A stretch of 64,000 bases of DNA from JAUIET01 sp039111475 (lineage in GTDB: Bacteria > Pseudomonadota > Gammaproteobacteria > Pseudomonadales > JAUIET01). The stretch lies in contig JBCCIP010000009.1 in assembly GCA_039111475.1 (NCBI GenBank), positions 73,253 through 137,252 on the forward strand, given 5' to 3'. Position 1 is the stretch's first letter, and every line of letters starts with the position of its first letter. The notes under the pieces were generated by a model that saw nothing but the letters and a program-made list of their open reading frames with translations, made no database searches and had not been told where the DNA came from. The translations under genes were made by a program, and so were the position numbers. This document shows positions 25,521 through 34,606 of the stretch, piece after piece.

Positions 25521-27689
25521 ATGAAATCCCTAATTAAATGGTTGCTAATAGGCGTTCTGCTTATTGTGCTGGTACCCGTATTGATTGGGCTGGTGGCCAG
25601 CATTGTCATTGACCCCAATGAATTTAAACCCCAACTTATTGAAGTGGTAGAAAAAAACACCCGCGGTTCGCTCACTATTGACGGTGAACTGAACTGGTCA
25701 GTGTTTCCCAACATAGGCGTAGAGTTGAACCAGGTGACTTACGCGCTTCCTGAAGACAAAGATAAGCCGTTTGCCTCGCTGGACGGGGTGCAACTGGGTG
25801 TGAAACTGCTGCCCTTACTGCGCATGGCTGTAGAAGCAGATGGCCTGACCGTGAGCGGCCTCAATCTGAACATGTATACCAATACCAAAGGTGTGAGTAA
25901 CTGGGAACAGATATTCCCCGAGGCGAAAGCCAGCGATCAGGCGGCCGTTGAAGACAGCAACTCCGGCGTAACTGCAGGTCCGCTCGCCGTTGATATTGCC
26001 CGCATAGCCATCAAAGACTCCGCCGTTACCCTACGCAACGACCAGGAAGACACCAATTACCTACTGGAAGACTTCAACTTTGAAAGCACCGACATCAGTG
26101 CCGACGGCGACGAATTCCCGCTAGACATCAGCTTCAATGTAACTCTAAGCGACCCGGCGCTCACCAGCGCGTCTACCATTAAAACTCGCTTAAGCGCCGA
26201 CGTGGCCAAGCAGCTGTTTACTTTCAAAGAGCTGAACGCCGACTTCCTGCTGGCGGGGGCTCCTTTTAACAACAGAAAAGTAAGCCTGAACGTAAGCAGC
26301 TCAGGACAGTACAACGGCGAAAACAGCAGCGCCAAACTCGAGGAATTAAAGCTGGCGCTGGCCGGCGTGTTGAATGCAGACATGCAGGTAGACGCCAGCG
26401 GTTTGAGCGGCAAACCCGCCTTTGCTGGCAAAGTGTCTGTGGCCGAATTTGATTTGAACAAACTGATGACCGCTCTCGGCATGGAAGCCACCGAGTACGC
26501 CAGCGACAGCGCCATGAGCAGTATCAGCTTCAATGGCACGCTCAATGGTCCGGCCAACAGCTTTCTGCTAAACCCGGTAAACGTCACATTAGACAGCACC
26601 AAAATGACTGGCCGCATGGGCATTAAAAACCTCGACACCAGCGAATATGTCTTTGTACTGCGCGGCGACAAAATCAATATAGATGACTACTCCGCCCCGG
26701 CAGAGGCAGACGCCAGCGTGCCTGACGACCAGCCCAACGCCGCCTTGCTGCCATTAGCCGCACTGCGCGACTTACTGTTCAGCGCTGAATTCGGCTTTAA
26801 GGAGATGGTTGCAGGCGGGATGAACATCACTGACCTGGACATGAGCGCCAATGGCAACAAAGGTCTGATCAAACTGAAAAAGCTCAGTGCCAATCTGTAC
26901 GAAGGCAATATGAACATGAGCGCGACAGTGGATGCGCGCAAAGACACGCCCACCACCAGCATCAGCGCTAAGCTTGCCAATGTGCAGCTGAAACCACTGA
27001 TGACAGATTTTGCTGAGATGGACACTATTTCCGGTGTGGCGCGGTTTGACGCCAAGCTAACAACCAGAGGCAACAGCACTGCCGCGTTCCAAAGCAATCT
27101 GAACGGCCCGGTAACCTTCGGCATAGACAACGCCATTCTGACCAACTTAAACGCCGACAAGCTGGCCTGCCAGGCCATTGCACAGGTTCGGCAAAAGCCC
27201 TTACCCGCTGATAAGGAATGGCCGGCCACCACTACTTTCCAGAAACTGGGCGGCGCGTTTAATTTCGTTAACGGTGTAGGCCGCAACGACGACCTGGTGG
27301 CCTCTCTGGACAACATGCGCGTTACCGGAAACGGTGTGGTTGACTTGAATGCAGAGAATGTTGATTACCAAGTAGCCTTGAATATTAGCGGCGACCTTGC
27401 GGAGCCCAATGAGGACGGCGAGAAGTCAGCCTGCGCTATCAATGAGAAATACCGCGGCGTTGGCTGGCCAATGCGTTGCAAAGGCTCACTGGATGCAGAC
27501 CCAGGTGATATGTGCGGAATAGATACCAAGGGGCTTACCAAGGTAGCCAGTCAGTTGTTAAAAGCCGAAGCGAAATCCAAGTTGGCTGAGAAACTGTTCG
27601 GCAAGAAAAAAGAAGGCGAAGAGGGCGAAGCCGAAGAAGAAAGCGCTGAAGACCAGCTGAAGAAAAAACTGTTTGAGAAGCTGTTCTGA
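25521..27689 (+). CDS. asmA: AsmA family envelope protein
   Basis: The 722-aa protein has an N-terminal membrane anchor (WLLIGVLLIVLVPVLIGLVASIV) followed by the AsmA domain (DPNEFKPQLIEVVEKNTRGSL, GELNWSVFPNIGVELNQV). A long beta-rich periplasmic body follows, with the C-terminal AsmA_2 region (FDAKLTTRGNS, GVVDLNAENVDYQVALNISG). AsmA-like proteins are linked to outer-membrane lipid transport and biogenesis. The tail is highly charged and Lys/Glu-rich. The stop overlaps the apparent CTG start of mutY. Confidence 0.9.
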   Translation: MKSLIKWLLIGVLLIVLVPVLIGLVASIVIDPNEFKPQLIEVVEKNTRGSLTIDGELNWSVFPNIGVELNQVTYALPEDKDKPFASLDGVQLGVKLLPLLRMAVEADGLTVSGLNLNMYTNTKGVSNWEQIFPEAKASDQAAVEDSNSGVTAGPLAVDIARIAIKDSAVTLRNDQEDTNYLLEDFNFESTDISADGDEFPLDISFNVTLSDPALTSASTIKTRLSADVAKQLFTFKELNADFLLAGAPFNNRKVSLNVSSSGQYNGENSSAKLEELKLALAGVLNADMQVDASGLSGKPAFAGKVSVAEFDLNKLMTALGMEATEYASDSAMSSISFNGTLNGPANSFLLNPVNVTLDSTKMTGRMGIKNLDTSEYVFVLRGDKINIDDYSAPAEADASVPDDQPNAALLPLAALRDLLFSAEFGFKEMVAGGMNITDLDMSANGNKGLIKLKKLSANLYEGNMNMSATVDARKDTPTTSISAKLANVQLKPLMTDFAEMDTISGVARFDAKLTTRGNSTAAFQSNLNGPVTFGIDNAILTNLNADKLACQAIAQVRQKPLPADKEWPATTTFQKLGGAFNFVNGVGRNDDLVASLDNMRVTGNGVVDLNAENVDYQVALNISGDLAEPNEDGEKSACAINEKYRGVGWPMRCKGSLDADPGDMCGIDTKGLTKVASQLLKAEAKSKLAEKLFGKKKEGEEGEAEEESAEDQLKKKLFEKLF

Positions 27690-28804
27690 GCAACACAAGC
27701 CCATCCCACCCTGGACAACAAACCAGGGCAGAAAAATCCGGCGAGGCCATTCTTCGCTGGTTTGATCAGCACGGCCGCAAAGACCTGCCCTGGCAACACA
27801 ACACCACCGCCTACCGCGTGTGGGTCAGTGAAATCATGCTGCAGCAAACCCAGGTGGCCACGGTAATACCTTATTACCAACGCTTTATGGCCAGCTTCCC
27901 AACTGTGCAGGATTTGGCCAATGCCCATGAAGATGAAGTACTGCACCACTGGACTGGCCTGGGCTATTACGCCCGCGCGCGCAATCTGCATAAGACCGCA
28001 AAGGCAGTGAGCAGCGATTTTGCCTGTGAATTTCCGAACTCAGTGGAAGCGCTTGAACAGCTGCCCGGCATAGGCCGCAGCACTGCCGGCGCCATTCACG
28101 CCATCTCAAAAAACCAGCGCGCCGTGATATTGGACGGCAATGTAAAGCGCGTGCTTAGCCGCATGCATTGCGTGCAAGGTTGGTACGGCCACACTCAGGT
28201 TGCCAACACCTTATGGCAACTGGCTGATGCCATGACTCCACCGAATAACACCCAACGCGCCGCCGATTACACCCAGGCGATCATGGATTTGGGCGCCACC
28301 CTGTGCACCCGCTCAAAACCCGACTGCCCACAATGCCCGGTGCAAAGCAACTGCCAGGCGTTCGCCAACGGCGAAGTAAGCGCTTACCCACACAGCAAGC
28401 CAAAGAAAGAAAAGCCGGTAAAGCGCACGCAAATGATTTTGCTTAAAAACCAGTATCAGGAGTTCTGGCTGGAGAAACGACCGGCCAGTGGCATATGGGG
28501 CGGACTGTGGAGCCTGCCGGAAATAGCCACTGATGCCAACCCTGTTGAATGGTGCGCCGAAATGCTGGGCAAACAAGCCGAACTGGAACACACCCTGCCC
28601 GACTACCGCCACACCTTCAGCCACTACCATCTGGATATTCAACCTGTGTTGTTGCGAACTGATCACCCAGCCAACACACTAATGGAAGCCGACCATCAGC
28701 TCTGGTATAACATGGCTACGCCGGCGAGCGTTGGTTTGGCCGCACCGGTAAAGAAGCTGCTGGCGATGTGCAGTGACCAGCCATTTGAACTAACACAGGA
28801 ATAA
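27686..28804 (+). CDS. mutY: A/G-specific adenine glycosylase, probable CTG start
   Basis: MutY removes adenine mispaired with 8-oxoguanine. The conserved N-terminal block WFDQHGRKDLPWQ lies upstream of any ATG, GTG or TTG in frame. The frame opens after a stop at 27674, and the only reasonable initiator is CTG at 27686, overlapping the asmA stop as CTGA. Other landmarks are VSEIMLQQTQVATVIPYY, the helix-hairpin-helix LPGIGRSTAGAI with catalytic Asp in ILDGNVKRVLSR, and the [4Fe-4S] cysteines CTRSKPDCPQCPVQSNC. A C-terminal NUDIX-like MutT domain recognises 8-oxoG. With this start the protein has 372 aa, close to the usual ~350. Confidence 0.92.
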   Translation: MSNTSPSHPGQQTRAEKSGEAILRWFDQHGRKDLPWQHNTTAYRVWVSEIMLQQTQVATVIPYYQRFMASFPTVQDLANAHEDEVLHHWTGLGYYARARNLHKTAKAVSSDFACEFPNSVEALEQLPGIGRSTAGAIHAISKNQRAVILDGNVKRVLSRMHCVQGWYGHTQVANTLWQLADAMTPPNNTQRAADYTQAIMDLGATLCTRSKPDCPQCPVQSNCQAFANGEVSAYPHSKPKKEKPVKRTQMILLKNQYQEFWLEKRPASGIWGGLWSLPEIATDANPVEWCAEMLGKQAELEHTLPDYRHTFSHYHLDIQPVLLRTDHPANTLMEADHQLWYNMATPASVGLAAPVKKLLAMCSDQPFELTQE

Positions 28805-28806
28805 GC

Positions 28807-29091
28807 ATGAGCCGCACCGTGTTTTGCAAGAAGTACCGGCAAGAATTGCCCGGCCTTGAAAAGCCACCCTTCCCCGGCCCAAAAGGCCAGGACCTATTTG
28901 ACAATATTTCAGCCAAAGCCTGGGACGACTGGCAAGCACATCAAACCATGCTGATTAACGAGCGAAGGCTTAATATGATGGAGCCAGGCTCAAGAGCATT
29001 CCTTGCCGAAGAACGCGACAAGTTTATGGCGAATGAAGAAGTGGCCCAGGCCGAAGGCTACGTGCCACCGAGTAAAGAAGAAGAGGAATAA
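28807..29091 (+). CDS. yggX: Probable Fe(2+)-trafficking protein, YggX family
   Basis: This 94-aa cytoplasmic protein starts with the hallmark MSRTVFCKKYRQELPGL, then PPFPGPKGQDLFDNIS, SAKAWDDWQAHQTMLINE and LNMMEPGSRAFLAEER. The conserved cysteine near residue 7 is present. The family protects iron-sulfur proteins from oxidation, and its place directly after mutY, itself an Fe-S enzyme, is conserved in gammaproteobacteria. Two bases separate the genes. A Glu-rich tail ends the protein. Confidence 0.95.
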   Translation: MSRTVFCKKYRQELPGLEKPPFPGPKGQDLFDNISAKAWDDWQAHQTMLINERRLNMMEPGSRAFLAEERDKFMANEEVAQAEGYVPPSKEEEE

Positions 29092-29097
29092 ACCAGC

Positions 29098-30255
29098 ATG
29101 GCCGACGCGCCAGCAAACGAAGAAGCAGCCCCCGTAGAGCCGGTCATCTCTCTGGCCGAACAACTGCCGCCAGTTAACGACTGGCTACCCCAGGCCCTGC
29201 AACCTATTTGGAACCAGGTAAGCAACCACCCATTGCTGGGCGCGCTGACCATTGCATTCGTATTCTGGGTATTTGCATTAATACTGCGTGGCACGCTGTT
29301 TCACATTTTGCACCGCCTGGTAGACCTCACCGACTCAGACACCGATGACGCAATACTTGGCTACCTGAGAAAGCCGGTTTTCACTACCGTAAACACCTTC
29401 GGCCTAATATTGGCCGTGCAAGTAGCGCAACTACCCGGCGCGCTAACCCTAAACAAAATCCTACTCTCAATAATTGCGTTTAGCTGGATACGCGGCTTAC
29501 TGAACATCAGCTCCACAGCGCTTGATGCATTGTCAAAAGGCGACCGTTTCCAGATAGTGGAAACGCGCACCGTACCCATGTTCGACATTACCAGCAAAGT
29601 GCTGATCATCCTGATTGGCAGCTATGTATTGCTGATGATTTGGGGCATTAACCCGGTTGGTTGGTTGGCCTCAGCCGGCGTGGTGGGAATAGCCGTTGGC
29701 TTTGCCGCCAAAGACACCCTGGGCAACCTGTTTTCAGGCTTTTTCATAGTAGCCGACGCCCCCTACAAAATTGGTGACTACATCAACCTGGACAGCGGCG
29801 AGCGCGGCATGGTCAACGCCATAGGCCTGAGAAGCACCCGCCTACTCACCCGCGACGATGTAGAAGTAACCATCCCCAACGGCGTAATTGCCGCAGCCAA
29901 AATAGTCAACGAAAGCGGCGGCCACAGCCCGAAAATGCGCATACGCATCAATGTGGGTGCGGCCTATGGCTCAGACGTAGATCAGGTAGCCGCTCTGCTA
30001 AAAGAGATTGGCATAACCCACGAAAACACCTGCAGCTTCCCCGAACCGCGCGTGCGCCTACGCGCTTTCGGCGCCTCCAGCCTGGACTTCCAGCTAATGT
30101 GCTGGATAGAACTGCCCCAAGACCGCGGCCGCATCACCCATGAGCTGCTGATGGAGATATATAAGGTATTTGCCCGCGAAGGGGTGGAAATACCCTACTC
30201 AAAGCACGATATTTACATTAAAGAGCTACCAGAGAAACAAAGCACAGAAACGTGA
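29098..30255 (+). CDS. MscS-family mechanosensitive ion channel
   Basis: The 385-aa inner-membrane protein has about four to five helices: an N-terminal helix (LLGALTIAFVFWVFALIL), then TVNTFGLILAVQVAQ, LSIIAFSWIRGLL and VLIILIGSYVLLMIW. The pore/beta domain hallmark SAGVVGIAVGFAAKDTLGNLFSGFFI is followed by the KIGDYINLDSGERGMV and TRLLTRDDVEVTIPNG segments. It opens under membrane tension to release osmolytes. It lies six bases after yggX and is probably co-transcribed. Confidence 0.93.
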   Translation: MADAPANEEAAPVEPVISLAEQLPPVNDWLPQALQPIWNQVSNHPLLGALTIAFVFWVFALILRGTLFHILHRLVDLTDSDTDDAILGYLRKPVFTTVNTFGLILAVQVAQLPGALTLNKILLSIIAFSWIRGLLNISSTALDALSKGDRFQIVETRTVPMFDITSKVLIILIGSYVLLMIWGINPVGWLASAGVVGIAVGFAAKDTLGNLFSGFFIVADAPYKIGDYINLDSGERGMVNAIGLRSTRLLTRDDVEVTIPNGVIAAAKIVNESGGHSPKMRIRINVGAAYGSDVDQVAALLKEIGITHENTCSFPEPRVRLRAFGASSLDFQLMCWIELPQDRGRITHELLMEIYKVFAREGVEIPYSKHDIYIKELPEKQSTET

Positions 30256-30282
30256 CACAGCCCACACTTTCAATGAAAGCGG

Positions 30283-30335
30283 TCATTTTTTGACCGTATA
30301 GCGCTACCCTCAAATTATAAGATCATTTTTTGACC
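30283..30335 (+). repeat. Two direct copies of a 13-bp operator-like motif
   Basis: TCATTTTTTGACC occurs at 30283-30295 and again at 30323-30335, exactly 40 bp apart. The first copy is the core of a palindrome, CGGTCA-TTTTT-TGACCG (30280-30296), and contains a TTGACC -35-like hexamer. An AT-rich -10-like stretch (ATTATAAG, 30314-30321) lies between the copies, with less-than-ideal spacing. The arrangement fits a regulator binding on one face of the helix at the promoter of the next gene. Confidence 0.5.
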
Positions 30336-30356
30336 AATGATTCGGGGGCCGCGACC

Positions 30357-30602
30357 ATGTCACGCACTAGTATTCAAAAGACCATTTTCAGGACAGCAAC
30401 TGCACTATTAGTTGCCACCACCTTAAGCGCCTGCAGCTCAAATCCAACCGAGCGCACCGCCTACGACCGCCAGCACAGACCCAACTGTGAACTGCCAGGT
30501 GAAAGCAGCACAAGCCTGTTTGTCCCACGCCAGCGTGTGGTAGCCAGCTCGGCCGAATGCCAGGATTGGGGTGGCGATATGTTGATTGTGGCAGCGGACT
30601 AA
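30357..30602 (+). CDS. Small hypothetical lipoprotein
   Basis: This 81-aa protein begins with a basic N-terminus and hydrophobic segment ending in the lipobox LSAC (TATALLVATTLSACSSNP). The mature part is ~48 residues with conserved-looking RQHRPNCELPGESS and ECQDWGGDMLIV and two cysteines that could form a disulfide. The function is unknown. The ATG at 30357 is chosen over an in-frame start at 30330, because it gives a normal signal peptide. The duplicated motif upstream is its likely operator. Confidence 0.65.
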   Translation: MSRTSIQKTIFRTATALLVATTLSACSSNPTERTAYDRQHRPNCELPGESSTSLFVPRQRVVASSAECQDWGGDMLIVAAD

Positions 30603-30629
30603 GTACCACTCGCCACAAGCCCTAGCGGC

Positions 30630-30658
30630 TTGACTCCCCCCCACCTAAACGGTTTAAT
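30630..30658 (+). promoter_or_regulatory. sigma70-type promoter for tRNA-Phe
   Basis: TTGACT, 17 bp, TTTAAT, then a GC-rich ACGCGC discriminator typical of stable-RNA promoters, ~57 bp before the mature tRNA. A CAAGCC/GGCTTG hairpin (30616-30632) overlaps the -35 element and could end the preceding transcript, but it has no T-run. Confidence 0.6.
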
Positions 30659-30714
30659 ACGCGCTCTTTTTTTAGGGGCCAAAGCACAACTCTGTGCGCA
30701 CCCAATCAAGCAAC

Positions 30715-30790
30715 GCCCAGGTAGCTCAGTCGGTAGAGCAGTGGATTGAAAATCCTCGTGTCGGTGGTTCGATTCCGCCCCTGGGCACCA
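30715..30790 (+). tRNA. tRNA-Phe (anticodon GAA)
   Basis: This 76-nt cloverleaf has acceptor GCCCAGG/CCTGGGC, a D arm in TAGCTCAGTCGGTAGAGC, anticodon arm GGATT-GAA-AATCC (with flanking bases), T arm with GGTTCGATTCC, and an encoded CCA end. All invariant positions are present. There are no neighbouring tRNAs. The discriminator base is A. Confidence 0.97.
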
Positions 30791-30796
30791 TTTAAA

Positions 30797-30910
30797 TCAA
30801 AGGTGCAACCCAAACCCATTAAGTGCGAGTGGTAAAACGCGTTCATCGCCTTCTTCACGCGCGGCGTCGAGATATGCTGCAATATCTTCCGGCGAATTAA
30901 GGCAATCCAC
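30797..30910 (-). pseudogene. Truncated Xre-type addiction-module antidote remnant
   Basis: Minus-strand reading gives a GTG-started frame with LNSPEDIAAYLDAAREEGDE, then RVLPLALNGFGLHL and a stop. This resembles the N-terminal part of HTH-Xre addiction-module antidotes (DIAAYLDAALEEGD pattern followed by a short helix), but it ends before any HTH. It stops only seven bases from the tRNA-Phe 3' end. It may be a remnant of an element that once used the tRNA as an insertion site. The similarity is from memory and the fragment is short. Confidence 0.4.
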
Positions 30911-31108
30911 AACCTTAACAAAGCATGTACGTCAGGTCACACACCGCACACCGCATTCCGAAGAAACGTTTTCCTTGCAAGAGTCAAAAGTGTAATCAAA
31001 ACAATCGAGACGTGAGCGATGTCTTGGAAATTGTTGTCTATGAGTTGTGAAGAACAAACTCTGGGAGTAGGCTGCTGAGGTAACAGCCAGCGATATCGGA
31101 GAACCATT

Positions 31109-32488
31109 GTGAACGACGGCAATAAATTCGATTTTGAAACAATCATAGACGTATTCAAGCGGGTGATCACTGAACCGCGCGCATTCTATTCGGCGATGCC
31201 CACCGGCGGCGGGTATGCTAACCCGTCTATCTTCGTGCTGGTCATGGGCGTGCTTTCGGGCATTGTTATGATGGTGCTGGGTTTCATTGGCATGGGCCCT
31301 AAAGCAGGCATGGCCACCGGTTTTATCGCGCTTTTCATAATGCCGATAGCTGCGATCATCGGTAGCTTTATTGGCGGCTTATTGCTGTTTGTTATCTGGA
31401 AGCTGATGGGTTCGGCAGAGAATTTTGAAACAGCCTATCGTAGCGTGGCTTTCTCGATGGCGATAATGCCGGTTGTGGCGGTCGCTAATCTGCTGCCCTA
31501 CCTGGGCCAGATTATTCAGATTGTGTGGGGTTTCTGGCTGCTGATTATTGCCAGCGAACTGGTGCACAAGATTGATGCGAAGAAGGCAATGATCGTGTTC
31601 GGTATTATCGGTGCGATTATGCTGTGGATGAATTTATCGGCCGAGTACGCTGCGCGCAAATTCAGTAGTGCTGCCGAGGAGATTCGCGAAAACGTTGAGC
31701 GGTACAGTGAGAAAGCTGAGGACATGTCGGGCGAAGAGATGAGTCAGGCGGCCACTGATTTTTTTACAGGTCTGTCGGAAGCTTCAACCGGTCAAGAACT
31801 ATCTGAGGAACAAAAAGCCGCCGTTAAGCAAACTACCGATGCGTTTAGCCAGTTTGGTTCGGCTTTGCAGGAAATGGCTGAACAACAGGAAAATGGTGAA
31901 GCCCCTAATGCTGAACAATTGGGCGCTATTTTCGGCAAGCTGGCGGCTGGCATTGACCAGGGCAAGCGAAATGCTGCGCCGCGGGTGGATCAGATTCTTG
32001 CCAATCCGGCGTTAAACAATCCACAAAGTATTCCTCTCTTGGCCACACTGGAAAAGCAAGTCGACTCTGACCAGCTGTACTTTGCCGTTAATGATACCGG
32101 GCAATTCGCAACACCTTCTGGCCCTATAGAACGACGTGGCAACGATGACTTTAGAATTTACCTGGTGCCTATGGGAATGAGTTGGGTGTCAGCATTTACC
32201 AGTCTGGCGCCAACCGATCACGCGGCAGTGACTATGGAGTCCTCAACAATGGCGGATGCGGCGGCTGTAGGCAGCCAAAGTAATGAGAACGAAACTCCGT
32301 ACGGCTTGAGCAAAGAGAAACAGCAAATTCGGGTGCGCAACGCCTTTTTTGCCGTGTACGACAACGCCGGCACTGAGCGCCATAACGAGGAATGCGCCGA
32401 TACCTCGGTACTCGAGATTCCGGCTCATAGCCAGACGTTGGAACAAACCAATGAAATTATCGTTACGGTGATTTGTACCCCTGTGTAA
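31109..32488 (+). CDS. Yip1-domain membrane protein with extended C-terminal domain
   Basis: The 459-aa protein has a short cytoplasmic start (FETIIDVFKRVITEPRAFYSAMP) and then five membrane helices forming a Yip1-type domain (IFVLVMGVLSGIVMMVLGFIG, FIALFIMPIAAIIGSFIGG, FSMAIMPVVAVANLLPY, IVWGFWLLIIASELVH, MIVFGIIGAIMLWMNLSAEYA). The remaining ~280 residues are soluble, first helical and acidic, then beta-rich with several cysteines. The start is GTG. I do not recognise a specific function; bacterial Yip1 proteins are poorly characterised. Confidence 0.75.
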   Translation: MNDGNKFDFETIIDVFKRVITEPRAFYSAMPTGGGYANPSIFVLVMGVLSGIVMMVLGFIGMGPKAGMATGFIALFIMPIAAIIGSFIGGLLLFVIWKLMGSAENFETAYRSVAFSMAIMPVVAVANLLPYLGQIIQIVWGFWLLIIASELVHKIDAKKAMIVFGIIGAIMLWMNLSAEYAARKFSSAAEEIRENVERYSEKAEDMSGEEMSQAATDFFTGLSEASTGQELSEEQKAAVKQTTDAFSQFGSALQEMAEQQENGEAPNAEQLGAIFGKLAAGIDQGKRNAAPRVDQILANPALNNPQSIPLLATLEKQVDSDQLYFAVNDTGQFATPSGPIERRGNDDFRIYLVPMGMSWVSAFTSLAPTDHAAVTMESSTMADAAAVGSQSNENETPYGLSKEKQQIRVRNAFFAVYDNAGTERHNEECADTSVLEIPAHSQTLEQTNEIIVTVICTPV

Positions 32489-32544
32489 GGCGGAGGCTAC
32501 TTGCGCGGTATATTGAATAGCAAACGATAAATGACATACAAATA

Positions 32545-33381
32545 ATGTTAGAAGACACTGTTCGACAACTAAGCTCGCGGGTGGATGAAATGTCCAAACG
32601 CATTGATCAGTTGCAAGCCGCAGTGGATAACCCTACGCAGAAAAAATGGTATAAGCCCGGGAATATTGGTGAGCTGATCACTCTAATAGGCGTACCTGCT
32701 GCACTGATTGCCGCATTGTGGGGTTTCTATGACGGGGTTTGGCTGAAACTTCAACGGCTTGACTCGGCTACGATTAGTGTTGCGCAAGATAAATTAACTG
32801 AGCTTCAAGACCTTCGGTCAGAAATTTTCGTACTTCAGGCACGGGAAAGCGATCGGGAAATTCAGGCGATATTGGAAGCGAAGGCCAGCCGGCGCGATCG
32901 TTTGGTGCATGAGTCTTTCCGCTATTGGAGCGAGCAACCTTCATACTTTACCAAAAAGGAGACCATGCTTTTGGCTGAAGAGTTGCAATTGCAACATCGC
33001 CAAAGCGATGCGCTGAAAGTGGTAGCAACAATCACCGCAACCGGTGTGATAGAGAAAGCCGATATGGATCGCTTTAAAGGCAGTCTTTACGGGGCAGAGA
33101 GCCCAAGCCAGGACATGGAAGCTGCTCGCACACACTATAAATCTGCGTTAAAGCATGCGGCCGAGTACTCCGGTGAAGCCGGTAAGCAACAGCTATGGTC
33201 GAAAGTCTATTTTTCATTGTTGTTCACTGAGCTTTCGAATAACAGTGAATGCAAGCACGTTGCTCCCGTTGCCGAAGCACTGTCGCTGCTGTTGGCCGAT
33301 GACCCAACTCAATACAACCTCGGCGTTAATGATTCTGCAGCGCGTGATTTACTTGAAGTTGCCGCAAACCGTTGTCCTTGA
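32545..33381 (+). CDS. Hypothetical protein with coiled coil, one membrane helix and helical repeats
   Basis: In this 278-aa protein residues 1-30 form a coiled coil (LEDTVRQLSSRVDEMSKRIDQL). One membrane segment (ITLIGVPAALIAALWGFY) follows near residue 50, then a second charged helical stretch and a TPR-like helical C-terminus (AEELQLQHRQSDALKVVATI, AARTHYKSALKHAAEYSGEAG). I do not recognise a family. It is 56 bp after the Yip1 gene on the same strand and may be co-transcribed. Confidence 0.65.
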   Translation: MLEDTVRQLSSRVDEMSKRIDQLQAAVDNPTQKKWYKPGNIGELITLIGVPAALIAALWGFYDGVWLKLQRLDSATISVAQDKLTELQDLRSEIFVLQARESDREIQAILEAKASRRDRLVHESFRYWSEQPSYFTKKETMLLAEELQLQHRQSDALKVVATITATGVIEKADMDRFKGSLYGAESPSQDMEAARTHYKSALKHAAEYSGEAGKQQLWSKVYFSLLFTELSNNSECKHVAPVAEALSLLLADDPTQYNLGVNDSAARDLLEVAANRCP

Positions 33382-33569
33382 GTCGATTTCGGTGCCAGGT
33401 CGTACACTGCACTAAACACTAAAGTCGGAACTTACATTCGATGCGCCTGACTCCAGCGCCGCACGCGTTAAACTTCGTTGACGGCGTGCCTTCCACAAGC
33501 CCCATCAACCTTGATCCTAGCTCATCTATGGAAGTACAGTAGGCAGCACCAAGTCAATAGGGGTCTATT

Positions 33570-34487
33570 GTGCCAACCTTTATACTCATCCTTTCGGTCA
33601 TCATCGTAGCAGGGGCTGTTGCCTATTACTTCAGTTCTGTACGACGTTGCATTGGCACCCCCAAAACGCTCTATCTGAACGCAGGCACGAAAAGCACGGC
33701 AACCTTTACCCTGAAGCGCAAGAGAGCGCGATCATTCAGCATGAACTTGTCGGCGGTAAGCAGGGATATTACGCTGAATCAAACCTCAACACATTTTAGT
33801 CATCGCGCCCTGGTTACACCGCCGGTAACGAGTAACGGCACGATTAAAGTAGAAGTAACAGGTGTAAGCGTGGGTCAGGGATTTCTTGAAGCAACAGGTG
33901 CGTCTACTCGAACTGGCAAATCTTATAAAGCCACGCCCATAGAGGTGCGTGTTGTTGCCGGCTATGATGTAAAAGGCCATCCGCCGGATAAATGGACCTG
34001 GACCAAGCGCGGTAGCGCGTCAATGTACGAACTCAAGAACAGCTCGGAACGGCGATTTGTGTGCACTGAATACACCTTTCTCAAGCTCACATGGAACGAC
34101 AAGAAGCCCATCTCGCCAAGAACCGATGATTCTGCGTGCAATACCGAAGACATAGTGCAAGATCTGGAAGACGCTGGCTATGAGCGCGTGGACGGCAGCC
34201 AATGCGGCTGCGAAGAAAACAAGAATAAGCATTGTGCGGTACTGTACATTGACCGCGCCAGCCAAACCGTAACGCATGGCGCCGCGTTTGACGTAAAGTT
34301 GTGTGACTGGGGTGGCAAGTTGGCAGGCGACCGGCCCATTGTTCGATTCAAAGACCCGCAAGACTATGTGAAAACATTCGACAAAACCGAGTGGAACAAA
34401 GTAGAACTGCGCTATTACTGCTTAAAAGACGGCGCACGAAAGCCGGACTATATTTCAGACGAAGACTTATACTCGCACGGTAAGTGA
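33570..34487 (+). CDS. Hypothetical exported or membrane-anchored protein
   Basis: The 305-aa protein begins with a hydrophobic anchor (FILILSVIIVAGAVAYYFSSV). It continues with a beta-rich, Ig-like region (TLYLNAGTKSTATFTLKRKRA, GTIKVEVTGVSVGQGFLEATG) and a Cys-rich C-terminal part containing CNTEDIVQDLEDAGYERVDG and CGCEENKNKHC. The cysteines suggest disulfides outside the cytoplasm. The start is GTG at 33570. I know no homologue. Confidence 0.6.
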   Translation: MPTFILILSVIIVAGAVAYYFSSVRRCIGTPKTLYLNAGTKSTATFTLKRKRARSFSMNLSAVSRDITLNQTSTHFSHRALVTPPVTSNGTIKVEVTGVSVGQGFLEATGASTRTGKSYKATPIEVRVVAGYDVKGHPPDKWTWTKRGSASMYELKNSSERRFVCTEYTFLKLTWNDKKPISPRTDDSACNTEDIVQDLEDAGYERVDGSQCGCEENKNKHCAVLYIDRASQTVTHGAAFDVKLCDWGGKLAGDRPIVRFKDPQDYVKTFDKTEWNKVELRYYCLKDGARKPDYISDEDLYSHGK

Positions 34488-34606
34488 TAAGCTGTTACTG
34501 CAACTCGCCGGCTAAAGGATTCATGGCACTGCCGGTAAACATTTTATTATTTGAACAATAGCGCCCATCCCGTACAGGGGCAGGCCCACTAACTCAGGAC
34601 ACAGTA

